From Blastomussa wellsi (taxonomy: Eukaryota; Cnidaria; Anthozoa; Scleractinia; Plerogyridae): a stretch of 64,000 bases of DNA. The first letter of the stretch is position 1; each line of letters starts with the position of its first letter. Position numbers and translations under genes: made by a program. Below, piece after piece: positions 31,928 to 43,394 of this stretch. Below the pieces are notes generated by a model. It ran no database searches and was not told the DNA's origin. It saw nothing but the letters and a program-made list of their open reading frames with translations. The DNA lies in contig OX393561.1 of the NCBI GenBank assembly GCA_947652115.1, positions 23,935,336-23,999,335 of the forward strand, in the 5' to 3' direction.

Positions 31928-33992
31928 TTGCAGAATATTAATTGGAATAATGTTTGTAAACATACCGATGCCAATCAATCATTCTCTTACAAATTCATCA
32001 ATAAGACAATTAATGAACACGCCCCTTTAAGATGTATATCAAATTGTAAACAAAAATCACTTGCTAAACCATGGTTGACTGCAGGTTTAAGAAAATCAAT
32101 CAGGGTAAAGAATGCCCTTTTCTTAACTTCTGTCTTGGACAAATACAAATCTCCCTTACAAGATTAAGGAAAGCGAACTACTACCAAAGTTTCTTTGATC
32201 TCAACATTCGTAATGTGCGTCAAACTTGGAAAGGAATTAATGAGCTAATTGGAAACTGTAAAAAGAAAAACGAGCGCAATCCAATTAACTTTATACGCTC
32301 AATTCCGAACGAGGTTCCAACTAGTGTCCCGAAGGAAATAAGCAATATTTTTAACAGATATTTCGCCACTGTTGGGTGCAAACTGGCTTCTATAATTCCT
32401 CAGACCTTAAATACATTCTCTGATTATTTAGATCCACCACTTAATCGCACTTTCTTCTTTGATTCTATTATTCCGGAAGATATTAATTTAGAAATTTCAA
32501 CTTTGCAAGATAACAAGGCCCATGGTCTCTACTCATCTCCAGTTAAGCTACTGAAATTGGCAAGTGGATTCATGTCCGCACCTCTAGCCACGATTTTTAA
32601 TCAGTCTATTTCCTCAGGGATTTTTCTATCTAAACTAAAACGTGCTAAGATTATCCTGATATTTAAGGACGAAGATGACTATCTGCCTGAAAACTATCGA
32701 CCTATTTCACTGCTCTCGATTTACAACAGGATTTTTGAAAAACTTGTGTACTCTAGACTTACCAAGTTTGTTAAAGATTGCAACATTCTTTATGATCAGC
32801 AATACGGTTTTCGCAGTAAACACAGTACTCAGCATGCTATACTTGATATTGTTAACACAATTCTCCAAAATATGGACAACGGTAAATTTTCGTGTGGTGT
32901 TTTCATCTATCTCAAGAAGGCTTTTGATACTGTTAACCATGAGATTCTGTTAGCTAAACTTGAAAATTATGGTGTTAGAGGTGTAATTAACTCCTGGTTC
33001 AGATCATTCCTAACTGATCAAAAGCAATATACGGAAGTTAATAATGTTGTGTCTGAGACGACCTTGTGCGGGGTGTCTATCTATTTGCTGACGATACCAG
33101 TATAATACTTGCAAATAACAACTTAAAGGAACTCGAGTCTCTTGTTAATCGCGAGCTTGGCAACGTCAACGAATGGCTTAAGGCCAACAAACTGTCTCTG
33201 AACATAAAAAAATCAAACTTTGTAATCTTTCGTCCCCGGCAAAATAATATGTCTTTCATACCAAGGATTAGAATTTTTGACCCCCTGACTAATACCTACG
33301 CAAACCTTGAAATGAGAGACTATGCAAAATATCTTGGCTTAATGATTGATTCAAATCTTTCATGGAAATATCACATAGAATCTATCTGCCACAAAATCAG
33401 CAAGTCAATAGGAATTATAGCCAAGATTCGACATTACGTCCTGCGTCGTGTTTTACTTTCCATTTACAACTCACTAATCGTCCCTTACTTAACTTATTGT
33501 GTTTGTACTTGGGGAAATTGTGCCTTGACATTTCAAAGAAAGATCTTAAATTTACAAAAACGGGCCTTATGTCTTATTTATTTCAGTAAGTCTAAGAAAC
33601 ACACCGTACCCTTCTTTCTCAAATCGAATTGCCTTCCCCTACCTAGCCTATTTTTCCGAGATTGTAGCTATTTATTGTATGATATCAACAGACAGACAGC
33701 ACCAGTTAGTATACTCAATCAGTTCGTTAAAACAAGTCAGATTCATAACTACAGAACAAGATCTGTCTCTAGCGAGTCGTTTTACATTAAGTTTTCTAGA
33801 ACCGATAAAATGTACGCCTTTTTCTCGAGAATCGGCGCCCAAATTTGGAACTCTATTCCTTATTCGATTAAACTACTTAAACGTTCGTCCTTTCGTAAAA
33901 AGATAAAGGAATTGTTACTAAATTTCTTGCGGTCTGAAGATGATTATGTCGAAGTCTCCCGTCTTATTAAGTTATTTAATACTTCAGGTTAG
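31928..33992 (+). pseudogene. LINE-2 ORF2: reverse transcriptase, endonuclease deleted and catalytic site altered
   Basis: The ORF2 remnant begins after the endonuclease position (NINWNNVCKHTDAN; KSLAKPWLTAGLRKSIR) and changes frame near 32090 and near 33080. RT motifs: YRPISLLSIYNRIFEKLV, QYGFRSKHSTQHAI, then FIYLKKAFDTVNH where the family has F-x-D-L-K-K-A-F-D, so the motif A catalytic Asp is Tyr. The segment from CGV to LFADDTS lacks the PQGS...LGP stretch, deleted at about 33070. Motif C (LFADDTSIILA) and the C-terminal domain to 33992 remain. Dead element. Confidence 0.8.
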
Positions 33993-34220
33993 CCTCTTTT
34001 CGTAATCTTAATATATTTGTTTTTGTTTTATGTTAGTCTATTCCATGTATTGTATAGTAGTGTTTTCTCTGTTATTTAGTCCATCTATAGATAAACCTTG
34101 TATTTGTAAAATGTCTTTAGATCTCCCCGCCTCGATTAGTTTGTAAGCTATTTGCGGGGGGAAACTAATGTAATTACTTATATTTCTAACCAATAAAATT
34201 TTGTTGTTGTTGTTGTTGTA

Positions 34221-36231
34221 CTATCAGTGGTAATTCAATTTATGATCTAACAGCCCATTTGCCAAATTTTCTTATTGTTAGTAAATTCTCTTCATTGCCA
34301 GAAAATATCAAGATTTTCAGAAGAGACTATTTGAAGCTTGATGAGCGAGCCCTAATTAATGATATCCAGTCAATAGACTGGGATATACTATTTAACTGTA
34401 ATTCTGATCCAAGCTATATGTTTGATACTTTTTACAGTACAATTTCAGGGATTGTTGATGCACACATTCCATTGAAGCAATTGTCTAGGAAAGTGTTAAA
34501 GCTCAAAACTAAGCCATGGATTACTACTGCAATTAGAAACTCTATTAAAATTAAAAATAATCTGTATAAGAAATTCCTTAAGGCTAAATCTTCTTATTAC
34601 CAAACCAAATTCAAGTTTTATAGGAAAAAATCAAATCATCTTATCAAAATTAGTAAAAAAATTATTACAAGGACTATTTTTCAATAAATATGAGCAATGG
34701 TAAGAGAATCTGGAAGGGGATAAAGCAAATTATTCGAACAACTCCACAGGATAGACTAACCATCAACAAAATTGTTTTTAATGACATCGAAATAACAGAT
34801 CAAACATCAATTGCAAATGCTTTTAATAATAATTTTGCCAACATTGGCATTAATTTGGCAGTGTTATTCCTACTGTTGACAAGTCTGCCTATGAGTGTAT
34901 GTCATCTTCTCCACGGGATAGCTTGTTCTTGTCCCCCATTACTCCAGAGGAAATAGAATCTGAAATATCTAACCTTAATGCTGGTAAAGCAGTAGGTCCT
35001 TCTAGTATACCAGTTTCAGTTCTAAAAATTCTTAAAAGTGCAATCAGCCCTTACTGGTATTGTTCCTGAGAGGTTCAAATTAGCCAGAGTTATACCAGTA
35101 TTTAAAAATGGATCACAGGTTAGTTTAAACAACTACCGTCCTATTTCTCTCTTATCTATTTTCAATAAATTGTTAGACAAACTTGTATTCAATAGGAAAA
35201 GAGGCACCTCATTTACAGCAAGCAGTTTGGTTTTCGTTCCCATCATTCAACTGTCCATGCAGTGTTAAGCGTTATTGATAAAGTACAAAAGGCAATCGAA
35301 GACCGTGAGTGTTCTTCTGGGATATTTTTGGACCTCAGTAAAGCATTTGATACTGTGAACCATGAGATACTACTTACAAAAGTTGAGTTCTATGGTATCC
35401 ATGGTATTGTCAAAGATTGGTTCACTTCATATCTGAATAATAGGAAACAATTTGTATCTCTCGGAAACACTTTTTCGGATAAACTACATATCTCCTGTGG
35501 TGTTCCTCAGGGGTCTGTACTGGGACCTCTGCTTTTCTTAATTTATATTAACGATTTTCATAACTGCTCAAGGCTATTAGATTTCCACCTGTTTGCTGAT
35601 GATGCAAACCTATTCCTAAAGCATAAAAATATTAATATACTAGAAAGCAATCTTAACAATGAACTTAGGAAAGTTCATTCCTGGCTATGTGCAAACAAAT
35701 TCTCCTTATATATTGGCAAGTCTAATTTTGCTCTATTTCATCCTATCCAAAAAAAATACCGAAGTCAGTTAATTATTTATTAATAATCAATCATCAACTC
35801 AAGAAAATTCTATCAGAACTTACATTGACTCATATCTTAACTGGAAAAGCCATATTAACTACATTGGCAAAAAGGTTAAACGTAGTATAGGCATTCTATC
35901 CAAACTTCGCTATTATCTTAACAGCAAAACTTTACTGGACCTATACTATGCTCTAGTATATCCTTAACATATTATAATAGCCTGGGGAAACACTTATCAA
36001 ACTTCTTTGCAACCTCTTTTTGTATTGCAAAAGAAAGCTATAAGAATCATAAAATTCATAACATTCTCTGGATTTTCTGAACATACAAGTCCACTCTTCA
36101 AAGAATTAAATGTTCTCAAATTATTTGATGAAGTAACCTTTCACATTGCTGTTTTTATGTATAAATTTAAAAATAAACTTCTTCCTACTAATTTTGATGT
36201 TTTTTTTTCACTTCTATAAAAGAAACTCACA
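34221..36231 (+). pseudogene. LINE-1 ORF2 reverse transcriptase (frameshifted)
   Basis: Continues the endonuclease end (TISGNSIYDL) into the linker and RT. Frames change near 34680, 34850, 35250 and 35770. Intact motifs: YRPISLLSIFNKLLDKLV, GIFLDLSKAFDTVNHEIL (motif A), CGVPQGSVLGPLLFLIYIND (motif B), LFADDANLF (motif C). Unlike LINE-2 its catalytic residues survive. The C-terminal end is displaced to 41406-41534 by the BEL/Pao insertion. Confidence 0.8.
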
Positions 36232-36292
36232 ACTATAACACCAGACTTTCCTCTAGAATGACTTATGTTTTGCCTAAAACCAGAACAAACTA

Positions 36293-36664
36293 TGTGGTGG
36301 CGTCTATGGCGTTCGCTGCTACTGGTCTTTACACAGGTATTCGACTCGTTTGACTACGTAACTGCTCGCTTTATTCGCTCCATATGTCCATACAAATATG
36401 CGAACTGAATAAGCTTGTACAACGGTGAAAAACTACAGCAAAGAGAAAACAAAAACTACTATAAAAAAAGGGGCTAAAGAAACAACTAAAGTCTAGCAAA
36501 AAGGATGGCAAAGAACAAAACTTACAATCTGTGCTCCTAGCGAACGACCATGTGCGAACTAATCACGTGACATGATAAAACAAATGTCATGTAAGTGTCA
36601 TGAAAAGCGACGGGCAAATAAAGGCCCAAACTAACAAATCCTAATATGAACAGCGGTATAAACA
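36293..36664 (-). repeat. BEL/Pao 3' LTR
   Basis: TGTGGTGGCG...GCGGTATAAACA in plus orientation. Matches 41034-41405 except at two positions. Confidence 0.9.
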
Positions 36665-36682
36665 TTCCGCCCCCCTTGGGAC
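36665..36682 (-). other. Polypurine tract of the BEL/Pao element
   Basis: On the minus strand CCAAGGGGGGCGGAA directly precedes the 3' LTR, the place and composition expected for plus-strand priming. Confidence 0.6.
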
Positions 36683-36732
36683 GCTCCGATCAGACGACCC
36701 AACATTTCTGGGCAGTTGGCAGTCTATAGGTA

Positions 36733-39244
36733 TTAGTTCACATCGTTTTCCAACAGGCAGAGCTTCTGAATGGGCCTCATGTACACTGCATCTTTAGTTT
36801 TGACCTTTACCACACGAACTAGACCATCGGGACCAGGGTAGGTCTCAAGAACCCGACCGAGATTCCAGCGTCCTCGTGGAGAGTTGTCATCGACCAACAG
36901 GACCAGAGCGTTTGGCTTTAAATTGGTTAGCACTTTGCGCCATTTGCCTCTGGTCTGCAAGGTGGGCAAGTATTCCTTCAGCCACCTCTTCCAGAAGAGG
37001 TCTGCCAGCAGCTGGACCTGTCTCCACTTCTTTCTGTGGTACGCATCTGCTCTGTCGAAGACGCCAGGTGGCAAACAAATGGTACGTCGTTGCATCAGAA
37101 AATGTGCGGGTGTTAATGGTTGAAGATCGTTTGGATCATCTGAATTGGCTGTAAGAGCTCTCCCATTCAGCATTCGTTCGACCTCGGTCAACAGCGTTTG
37201 CAAAACTATGTCGGTGACTGTTTGAGATCCAAGGATCGCCTTCAGTGCCGTCTTAGCGCTCCGAACCATTCGCTCCCAGATTCCGGACATGCTGGACGCC
37301 GTAGGCGGCTGGAAGACCCACTTGCACCCACGTTGTAACAGCTCACGTTGAATTTTCTGGGCATTCCACTCATTAATGGCCTCTCTTAATTCCCGCTCAG
37401 CACCGACAAAATTCGATCCTCTGTCACATCGGAGCTCTAAAACTTCACCGCGACGATTAAGGAATCTTCGAAGGCACATGATAAAGTTGTCGGTTTCCAT
37501 GGAGTTAACGATCTCCAAATGTACACTGCGTGTATTCAAGCAGGTGAAAAGGCAGCACCAGCGCTTAGCTGTTCCCCTTCCATGCTTAACGTGCAAGGGA
37601 CCAAACAAGTCCATGCCCGTGTACGAGAATGGAGGTTTGTAGGCCATCATACGGCTGGTTGGTAAAGGAGCCATTTGCTGGTTCATCGGTTTTGCGTTCA
37701 ACTTCTTACAGGTGATGCATCGGCTGAGGACTGAGCGAACCAGTACTCTGATCTGAGGAATCCAGAATCTTTCTCGTATCTTGGCTATGACGTGTTCACG
37801 TCCTAGGTGCCCGATCATTTTGTGAGTATGACGTACTATCAGGGTAGTAGCTGAGTGTTGCCTTGGTAGGATTATTTGTTGTCTGGCTGCATCAGTTATT
37901 GGAGGCCTTTGTACGCGGCCTTTGACTCTCAGTACTCCATTGCTGTCAAGAGCTGGATTTAGATTGGCTATGTGGCTTGTTGACTTGACTGTGCATTTGG
38001 TCTCCAGGTCTTTGATTTCTTGCTTGTATGCAGAGTGTTGGATGATTCTTGCAATAGATAAAGTTGCAGCCTCGTAGTCTTCAACAGTAAGATGGCCAAC
38101 ACGCACTTTCTTCGGGCCGCGAACATAACAGGAAAAACGGATGAGCCAGGCAACTTTACGTCTTAAGCTATCCCAATCTGAGGAGTTGTTGATCATCCAT
38201 TGTAGTGTACGCTCGCCGGCAGGACTTTCAGGCTGTGGCTTTGCTTGAGAGGTTTTGAGTGCGACTTCTATGTCAGTAAAGTTAGCGCTGGTTTCTTTCT
38301 TTAACTCCAACCTTTCATCAGGGATTTCTTCGATTCGTACATTTGGCCACAAAGACTCGGGTTGCCACAAGAATTCAGGGCCTCGGAGCCAGCGGTGGTC
38401 AAGGGTCAGTTCGGCTGGGTTTATACCCCGTGATGCGTCATCTGCTGGATTCAACGTTCCTGGCACGTGATGCCACTCCTCCGGGCGTGAATTTTCTCTG
38501 ATTTCTTCAACTCGATTAGCGACAAATGTTTGAAAACGACGCGTTTCATTCTTTAAATAGTGTAGCACTATTTCGCTATCGGTCCAATACGTGGTACTCT
38601 GGATGCTTAAGTCCAATTCTTCTCTCAGTGTCTTGTTGATGCGGGTCGACAGAACGGCTGCTTGCAACTCGAGTCTTGGAATGCTTGTAAACCTGACAGG
38701 AGCATTTCTGACCTTGCCCATGACAAAGGAGCAATGTATGGTGCCGTCTGGATATTTCACCCTGAGGTAGGATGACGCGCCATAGCCAATCTCAGATGCG
38801 TCGGAGAAGATGTGAAGCTGCATTTGGCATTTGGATAACTCTGTTTTTGGCAGAAAGTAGTTTCGTGGGATATGCAGCTCTGAAAGAGATGGCAGCTGGG
38901 CATTCCACGATTTCCATCTGTCCAGAAAATGGTCATCCAAAGGTTGGTCCCAATCTACCTTGGCCTTCCACAAATCTTGTATTAGTGATCTTGCAGCTAG
39001 GGTTACTGGTGCTGCAAACCCCAAAGGGTCGTACAACGAGCAGATGGTAGATAAGATTCCCCGTTTTGTTTCTGGGCGGTGCAGCTGTTTGATTTCAAAG
39101 CCTAGTTCATCTGATTCCACAAACCAGCGGACACCCAATGCTCTCTCCACTGGTAATTCATCAAGGTCGAGGTTCAACTCTGGTGCGGCCCTTCTCTCTG
39201 CTGGGATTGTGGCAAGGACATTCTTGCTATTTGACATGAATTTC
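36733..39244 (-). pseudogene. BEL/Pao Pol fragment: RT tail, RNase H, integrase
   Basis: An open 834-codon frame. About residues 60-100: RGILSTICSLYDPLGFAAPV and LIQDLWKAKVDWD, the A17/RT-tail signature of Pao elements. About 140-240: LHIFSDASEIGYGASSYL, RLELQAAVLS and TYWTDSEIVLHYL, RNase H. About 470-510: HKMIGHLGREHV with CITCKK, the HHCC integrase zinc site. About 540-660: YTGMDLFGPL, ELRCDRGSNFVGAE and SGIWERMVRSAK, the D,D,E core. About 735-825: FWKRWLKEYLPTLQ, the DUF5641-like tail. The displayed start is just downstream of the deletion junction (GGFHLTKFMSNSK), so it is a truncated polyprotein. Confidence 0.9.
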
Positions 39245-40961
39245 GTGAGGTGAAAACCACCACGATCAAGTCATGTGGGAGCCGGTTCACAATGCGCTTC
39301 AAATTGGTGGCTACATTGGCTTCGTGTTCGAATTCTCCTTTAAGAATCCTTGTAGCGGTGATTAGTTTTTCAGCGAAGTTGAGGAGGCTCACAGTGTCAC
39401 CACTATCAAGCTTAGGGCCAGCGACCAGCTCTTCTATACAGGCTTGCGTCACCTGGATCGGTTGTCCAAAACGCTCCTCTAGGGTTTTCAAAAGTTCTTC
39501 ATAAGAACAGCCTCTGTTTCGATTAAGAACATCAAGTGCTTCATCAGATAGAAACTTGGGAAGGTACATAACACGTTGAGCATCTGTTAGTAAATCACTT
39601 TCTAGGTGGGTGCGGACTTGATCTCTAAAGAAGGGGAAATCTGCAGGATGGCCGCTAAACTGAGTAGGAGTAATTCCATTCAATAGCTGGACTTTCCACA
39701 TTGCAGCGACGTGGTCCTTAGGGGTGTGTGAACCATTGTCATTATCCCCTTTAGGCTTGACGCATTGTACACTCGTCTGAAGGCATTTGGGCAAAGGGGT
39801 TTGGTGCCCTGTAATGCTGGCATGATGAGTACTTGTTACGTCAGTCACACAATGTTCTGGCTCAACGAGAGTGTGTCCATTTAGCGGAGCAATGCGAGTA
39901 GGGAATGTCGCTGAGCTAAATGGACTTGTGATCTTTGGGGATGGTTGAGGGGGGCATGTTTTCCTAGGCTCTGTATCTCCCACTGATAGGACAAATGGTG
40001 TGCTGTGTTTCTGCTTGTCGGCCTTTGAGTTCCTTGAAATCTGGAGATCATCTAGGTTGGGTAGGCTGTCCTCCTCGTTGTATTCTGTTTCGATCTTCCA
40101 ATCCAATTCTGCCAATGCAGTTTCATCCTCTAACTGTCTCAGTTCCTTTTTTTTATTCTGTTCCTGTAATAACCGAGCTGATTCTGCCTCTTCTTGAGCT
40201 CTTGTCCTTGCCAACTCGAGTTTCTTACGGGCTATTAGTACAGCTCTTAGTCTTTCCTTTCATGATGATGAAGAAGAGGCCCTTGATGATGCAGAGTGTC
40301 GCGAGTGCTGAGATTTATCGCTCTTAATAGAAGACTGGTCATCATGTAGGAGTCTTTCTGCTTCTCGGGCAATTTCTATTTGTTTTTGGCATTCAGTGAC
40401 GGTGTTTGTCATTTCCTCCTTGAGTAGATCAAATCTAGATTTGACTTCCGTGAGACGCTTTGTTTCCTTTATGCCAAATACGTAATGTGAATGGATGGAT
40501 TCAAAGGATTTCCATAGAACTTCCAGATTGTTAACTAACTCTAGGGCAGACGAGGGATCCCATGTGGTATACAGACAGGTTCGTAACCGTTGGGTTTCAG
40601 ACTCAACCTCCTTGAAGGTTTTAGACCAAGATGCTGCAAGCTTATGCTGCTCACTCACTCTTTGTTGACGCATTATTTCACCAAAATCGATCTGTGTATT
40701 TGGTAAGGGTTTCTCACGTAGCGAATATCCAACAGTTTGCTGAGAAAACGGTGGTCTTGTGGTTGCAGGGAACATTGGCTGGGGTACGGCAGTGACTACA
40801 TTGTCAGATGTGGGGTTTAACAGAAAACCAGGGTTAGAATTGACAAGGATTGACTCACTTGTTTTATGTTCCGGGTTTCCACCCACTGACAAGTCCATTC
40901 CAGATTCTTCCACGTTACGTCCCGTTGCGGCACTTGAACCGATTCCACTCGATAAATCCAT
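39174..40961 (-). pseudogene. BEL/Pao Gag with one in-frame stop
   Basis: ATG at 40961 (MDLSSGIGSSAATG). A TGA at 40262-40260 after SSSS interrupts a frame that continues unchanged (KERLRAVLIARKKLELART) to about 39245. Later residues FPFFRDQVRTHLESDLLTD, QRVMYLPKFLSDEALDVL and the CSYEELLKTLEERFGQP run are typical of BEL/Pao and invertebrate retroelement Gag. After RLPHDLIVV the frame runs out of Gag into Pol sequence in the wrong frame, marking the deletion. Confidence 0.8.
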
Positions 40962-41033
40962 AGTTCTGTACAGCAGACCTGAATAGATGTTCGGCGAGAA
41001 TTCCTCCAGGCTACAGGAAGATTTTTTTCACTA

Positions 41034-41405
41034 TGTGGTGGCGTCTATGGCGTTCGCTGCTACTGGTCTTTACACAGGTATTCGACTCGTTTGACTACGT
41101 AACTGCTCGCTTTATTCGCTCCATATGTCCATACAAATATGCGAACTGAATAAGCTTGTACAATGGTGAAAAACTACAGCAAAGAGAAAACAAAAACTAC
41201 TATAAAAAAAGGGGCTAAAGAAACAACTAAAGTCTAGCAAAAAGGATGGCAAAGAACAAAACTTACAATCTGTGCTCCTAGCGAACGACCATGTGCGAAC
41301 TAATCACATGACATGATAAAACAAATGTCATGTAAGTGTCATGAAAAGCGACGGGCAAATAAAGGCCCAAACTAACAAATCCTAATATGAACAGCGGTAT
41401 AAACA
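41034..41405 (-). repeat. BEL/Pao 5' LTR
   Basis: See the 3' LTR. The two differences are at CAACGG/CAATGG and CACGTG/CACATG. Confidence 0.9.
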
Positions 41406-41534
41406 AACTATGGTACATTTAATATTAGATATCAAGGTGCTAAGACCTGGAATACGATATCTGATGACATTGAGCTACTGTCACTTAAACAATTTAAAAA
41501 TAAATTCAAATCAAGCTTCATTGCAAGCTATTAA
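41406..41534 (+). pseudogene. LINE-1 ORF2 C-terminal end
   Basis: Reads NYGTFNIRYQGAKTWNTISD to FKSSFIASY and a TAA, the C-terminal signature of L2-group ORF2, severed from 36231 by the BEL/Pao element. A 3' UTR of about 300 bp follows and ends in (GTT)n at 41849. Confidence 0.7.
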
Positions 41535-41854
41535 CCAAATTATCTATACCTCTATATCCTCTCTTATCTTAATTAAGCTGTTTATATACTTTTTTCTGGC
41601 TTATTTCCGCTAAACTTTTAACCTAGTTTACTTAATTTTTGTCCGTGTGTGTATGCGTGTTGTATGTGTTTATTTAAGTCCTATGAACCTGACCTTTAAA
41701 ATCACTGATGTAAACACTAAGGATGGCTACCCAGTTCCTCATTAGCCAATAGTGGTTACTTCGGGCAGCCATGTACTCATTTTATTTTATGTTGTCCAGT
41801 TTTGTAAACCTAATTAATTTGGGTACAATAAAGTTGTTGTTGTTGTTGTATATC

Positions 41855-42223
41855 TTCTTCTGACATGTGGCAAAACATGTAGAGAGGAGATTCGCTCTTC
41901 CCAATCTTAAAGAGAAAGTTGTTGAAGGGCAGAATTCTATTCAAAACTTTGTATTGGAATTCTCGCGATTTTGTATCAATAGCACATTTGAACGGAGTTG
42001 AATAAATGGTTTTCCAGTCAAGAGAGAGATCTTCAGAGGTATACTGGTCTTCAAATTTCTTTCTTGCTGTAGGTGGCTTAGAAATCTTTGAAAGAAGGAG
42101 GTCATAGGTTTTCTTTGACGATAACATCAGGGGTCTTTCTCCATTGAAAGGTTCCGTTTTTTGTGCTACGTCTGGGTCTGACATGCAAAGCGTGTAGACG
42201 GCATATTTTCGGCTCTTCAACAA
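41855..42223 (-). pseudogene. Tx1/L1-type LINE ORF2 C-terminal fragment
   Basis: The minus-strand open fragment contains WKTIYSTPFKCAIDTKSREF and QYKVLNRILPFNNFLFKIG, then SPLYMFCHMSEEDI, the zinc-binding C-terminal region of Tx1-like L1 ORF2. It is cut on the 3' side where the LINE-1 tail joins (about 41850). Confidence 0.65.
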
Positions 42224-42244
42224 TGTGTCTTTAAGACCGCTTCA

Positions 42245-43061
42245 ATGACCGATATTTCCCAATATTTTAAAAGAAAAAGCAGGAATAGCAGCACGGGGGC
42301 TTCAGAAAGTGACTCTAAATTGCCTGATGAAAAGAGGACACGTGTAGCAGCCAGAAGTCAGTCAGACAGCGACGACATTTTGAACGCCTTGGAAATGGCA
42401 GAAACGATTATGCCAAAAATCGACAGCATTTTGATGAAACTGAGCGACCTGGAAGATAAGATTGACAGAATTGAAAGTCATGTTAGTCGTGTTGATGAAA
42501 CAGTGAGTCAGCTAAAGCAAAAAGTTGATGCTCTCGAATCTTCCATGAGCAAGAAAGCCAAGCTGATGAATGTGTTGGAACAGCAAGTTGCCACATCTAA
42601 TGCAGAGGTAGAAAAAATGAACAAGGAAATTATTGTACTTCATAAACAGCAAGAATATATGGAAACTTATCAGAGATGAGAGAACTTGCGTTTTTATGGT
42701 ATCCCAGAGAAGAACGATGGCAAGGAAGACTCGTACTTAGTGCTTATGGACTTCTTGAAGAACAAATTACACATTGCAAGCGCCAAAGAGATAGAAATAC
42801 AACGTGTACACAGAGTAGGAAGGTTTGACTCAGAACAGGAGAATCCGCACCCAATTATTGCCAGATTTTTCAGGTCTTTTCAAGGGCAAAACGTTTGACA
42901 CAGGTATGGAAATCTCAGCCGACCTTCCAATATCTATTGTTAATACTAGAAAAAGGTTGATGGACAGATTCAAGGCGGTGAGAAGGGAAGGAAAACGTGC
43001 ATTTTTTAGTAGAGCGGAGCCAGATAAACTTTACATAGACAGTCTTGTAGTTTCTGTTTAA
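42245..43061 (+). pseudogene. Tx1/L1-type LINE ORF1 (stop and frameshift)
   Basis: ATG at 42245 (MTDISQYFKRKSRNSST). A long coiled coil (ILMKLSDLEDKIDRIESHVS, QLKQKVDALESSM, LMNVLEQQVA) is followed, after a TGA at 42677-42679, by the RRM-like NLRFYGIPE, IEIQRVHRVGRFD and PIIARFF, then a frame change near 42880 into TGMEISADLPISIVNTRKRL. This is the usual ORF1 of L1-type LINEs (transposase_22 domain). Inactive because of the stop and frameshift. Confidence 0.75.
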
Positions 43062-43394
43062 CTAGAAGAGTTAGAAGATTAACTTTGAGAAAAACTCAGT
43101 ATGTTCATCTGTTTCTTTTTGTTGTTGTTGTGGACGAGCCCAGAAAATATGCATATTTTTTATTCCTCAGGAACCGTATCCTTTGTGAGGCCTAGACCGT
43201 TAGCGGCACAATTCACAGCTTTTTGCTGGCTGCTCTTTTGGTGTTAATATGTTGCAAGTAGTTTCTTACTGTTCGTTGTAATTCATTTTCCTTATTGTTT
43301 TATTTACCTCAAATGGTGTTAATCTGCGAATTGTATGGTCCGTTGGGATTTAAGATGATGTCTTCTGATTGCAGATTAATTATCTACCGCTTTG

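Larger units (their letters stand above)
30962..34219 (+). mobile_element. Second L2-type LINE (LINE-2) inserted in LINE-1 endonuclease
   Basis: Begins about 30962 and ends in (TTG)5 before TACTATCAGTGG. The 7-mer AATATCA (30954-30960) left and ACTATCA right is a probable target-site duplication with one mismatch. It encodes ORF1 (31104-31901) and a degenerate ORF2 lacking its endonuclease. LINE-2 belongs to the same broad group as LINE-1 but to a different family. Confidence 0.8.
36293..41405 (-). mobile_element. BEL/Pao LTR retrotransposon, internally deleted
   Basis: 372-bp LTRs (36293-36664 and 41034-41405) differ by two transitions and end TG...CA. The 5-bp AACTA flanks both sides (36288-36292 and 41406-41410), a perfect target-site duplication inside the LINE-1 C-terminal coding region. 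The internal region, minus strand, has gag, then the tail of RT, RNase H, integrase and a C-terminal DUF5641-like domain. Protease and most of RT, including the catalytic centre, are missing at a junction near 39245. It can be mobilised only in trans, if at all. Confidence 0.9.
29260..41849 (+). mobile_element. L2-type LINE (LINE-1 of this window) with two nested insertions
   Basis: ORF1, endonuclease, RT and C-terminal parts are all present but dispersed: 29354-30957, 34221-36292 and 41406-41849. The interruptions are LINE-2 (30962-34219) and a BEL/Pao element (36293-41405). It ends in AATAAAGTTGTTGTTGTTG, the microsatellite-like 3' tail typical of L2-group LINEs. Removing the insertions brings EHF/TISG in the endonuclease and TNYG/TFNI in the C terminus back together. 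The 5' end is approximate. Confidence 0.8.

Noticed and set aside
36293..36664. Promoter or gene in the 372-bp block
   Set aside because: Exact repeat at 41034-41405 with target duplication shows it is an LTR.
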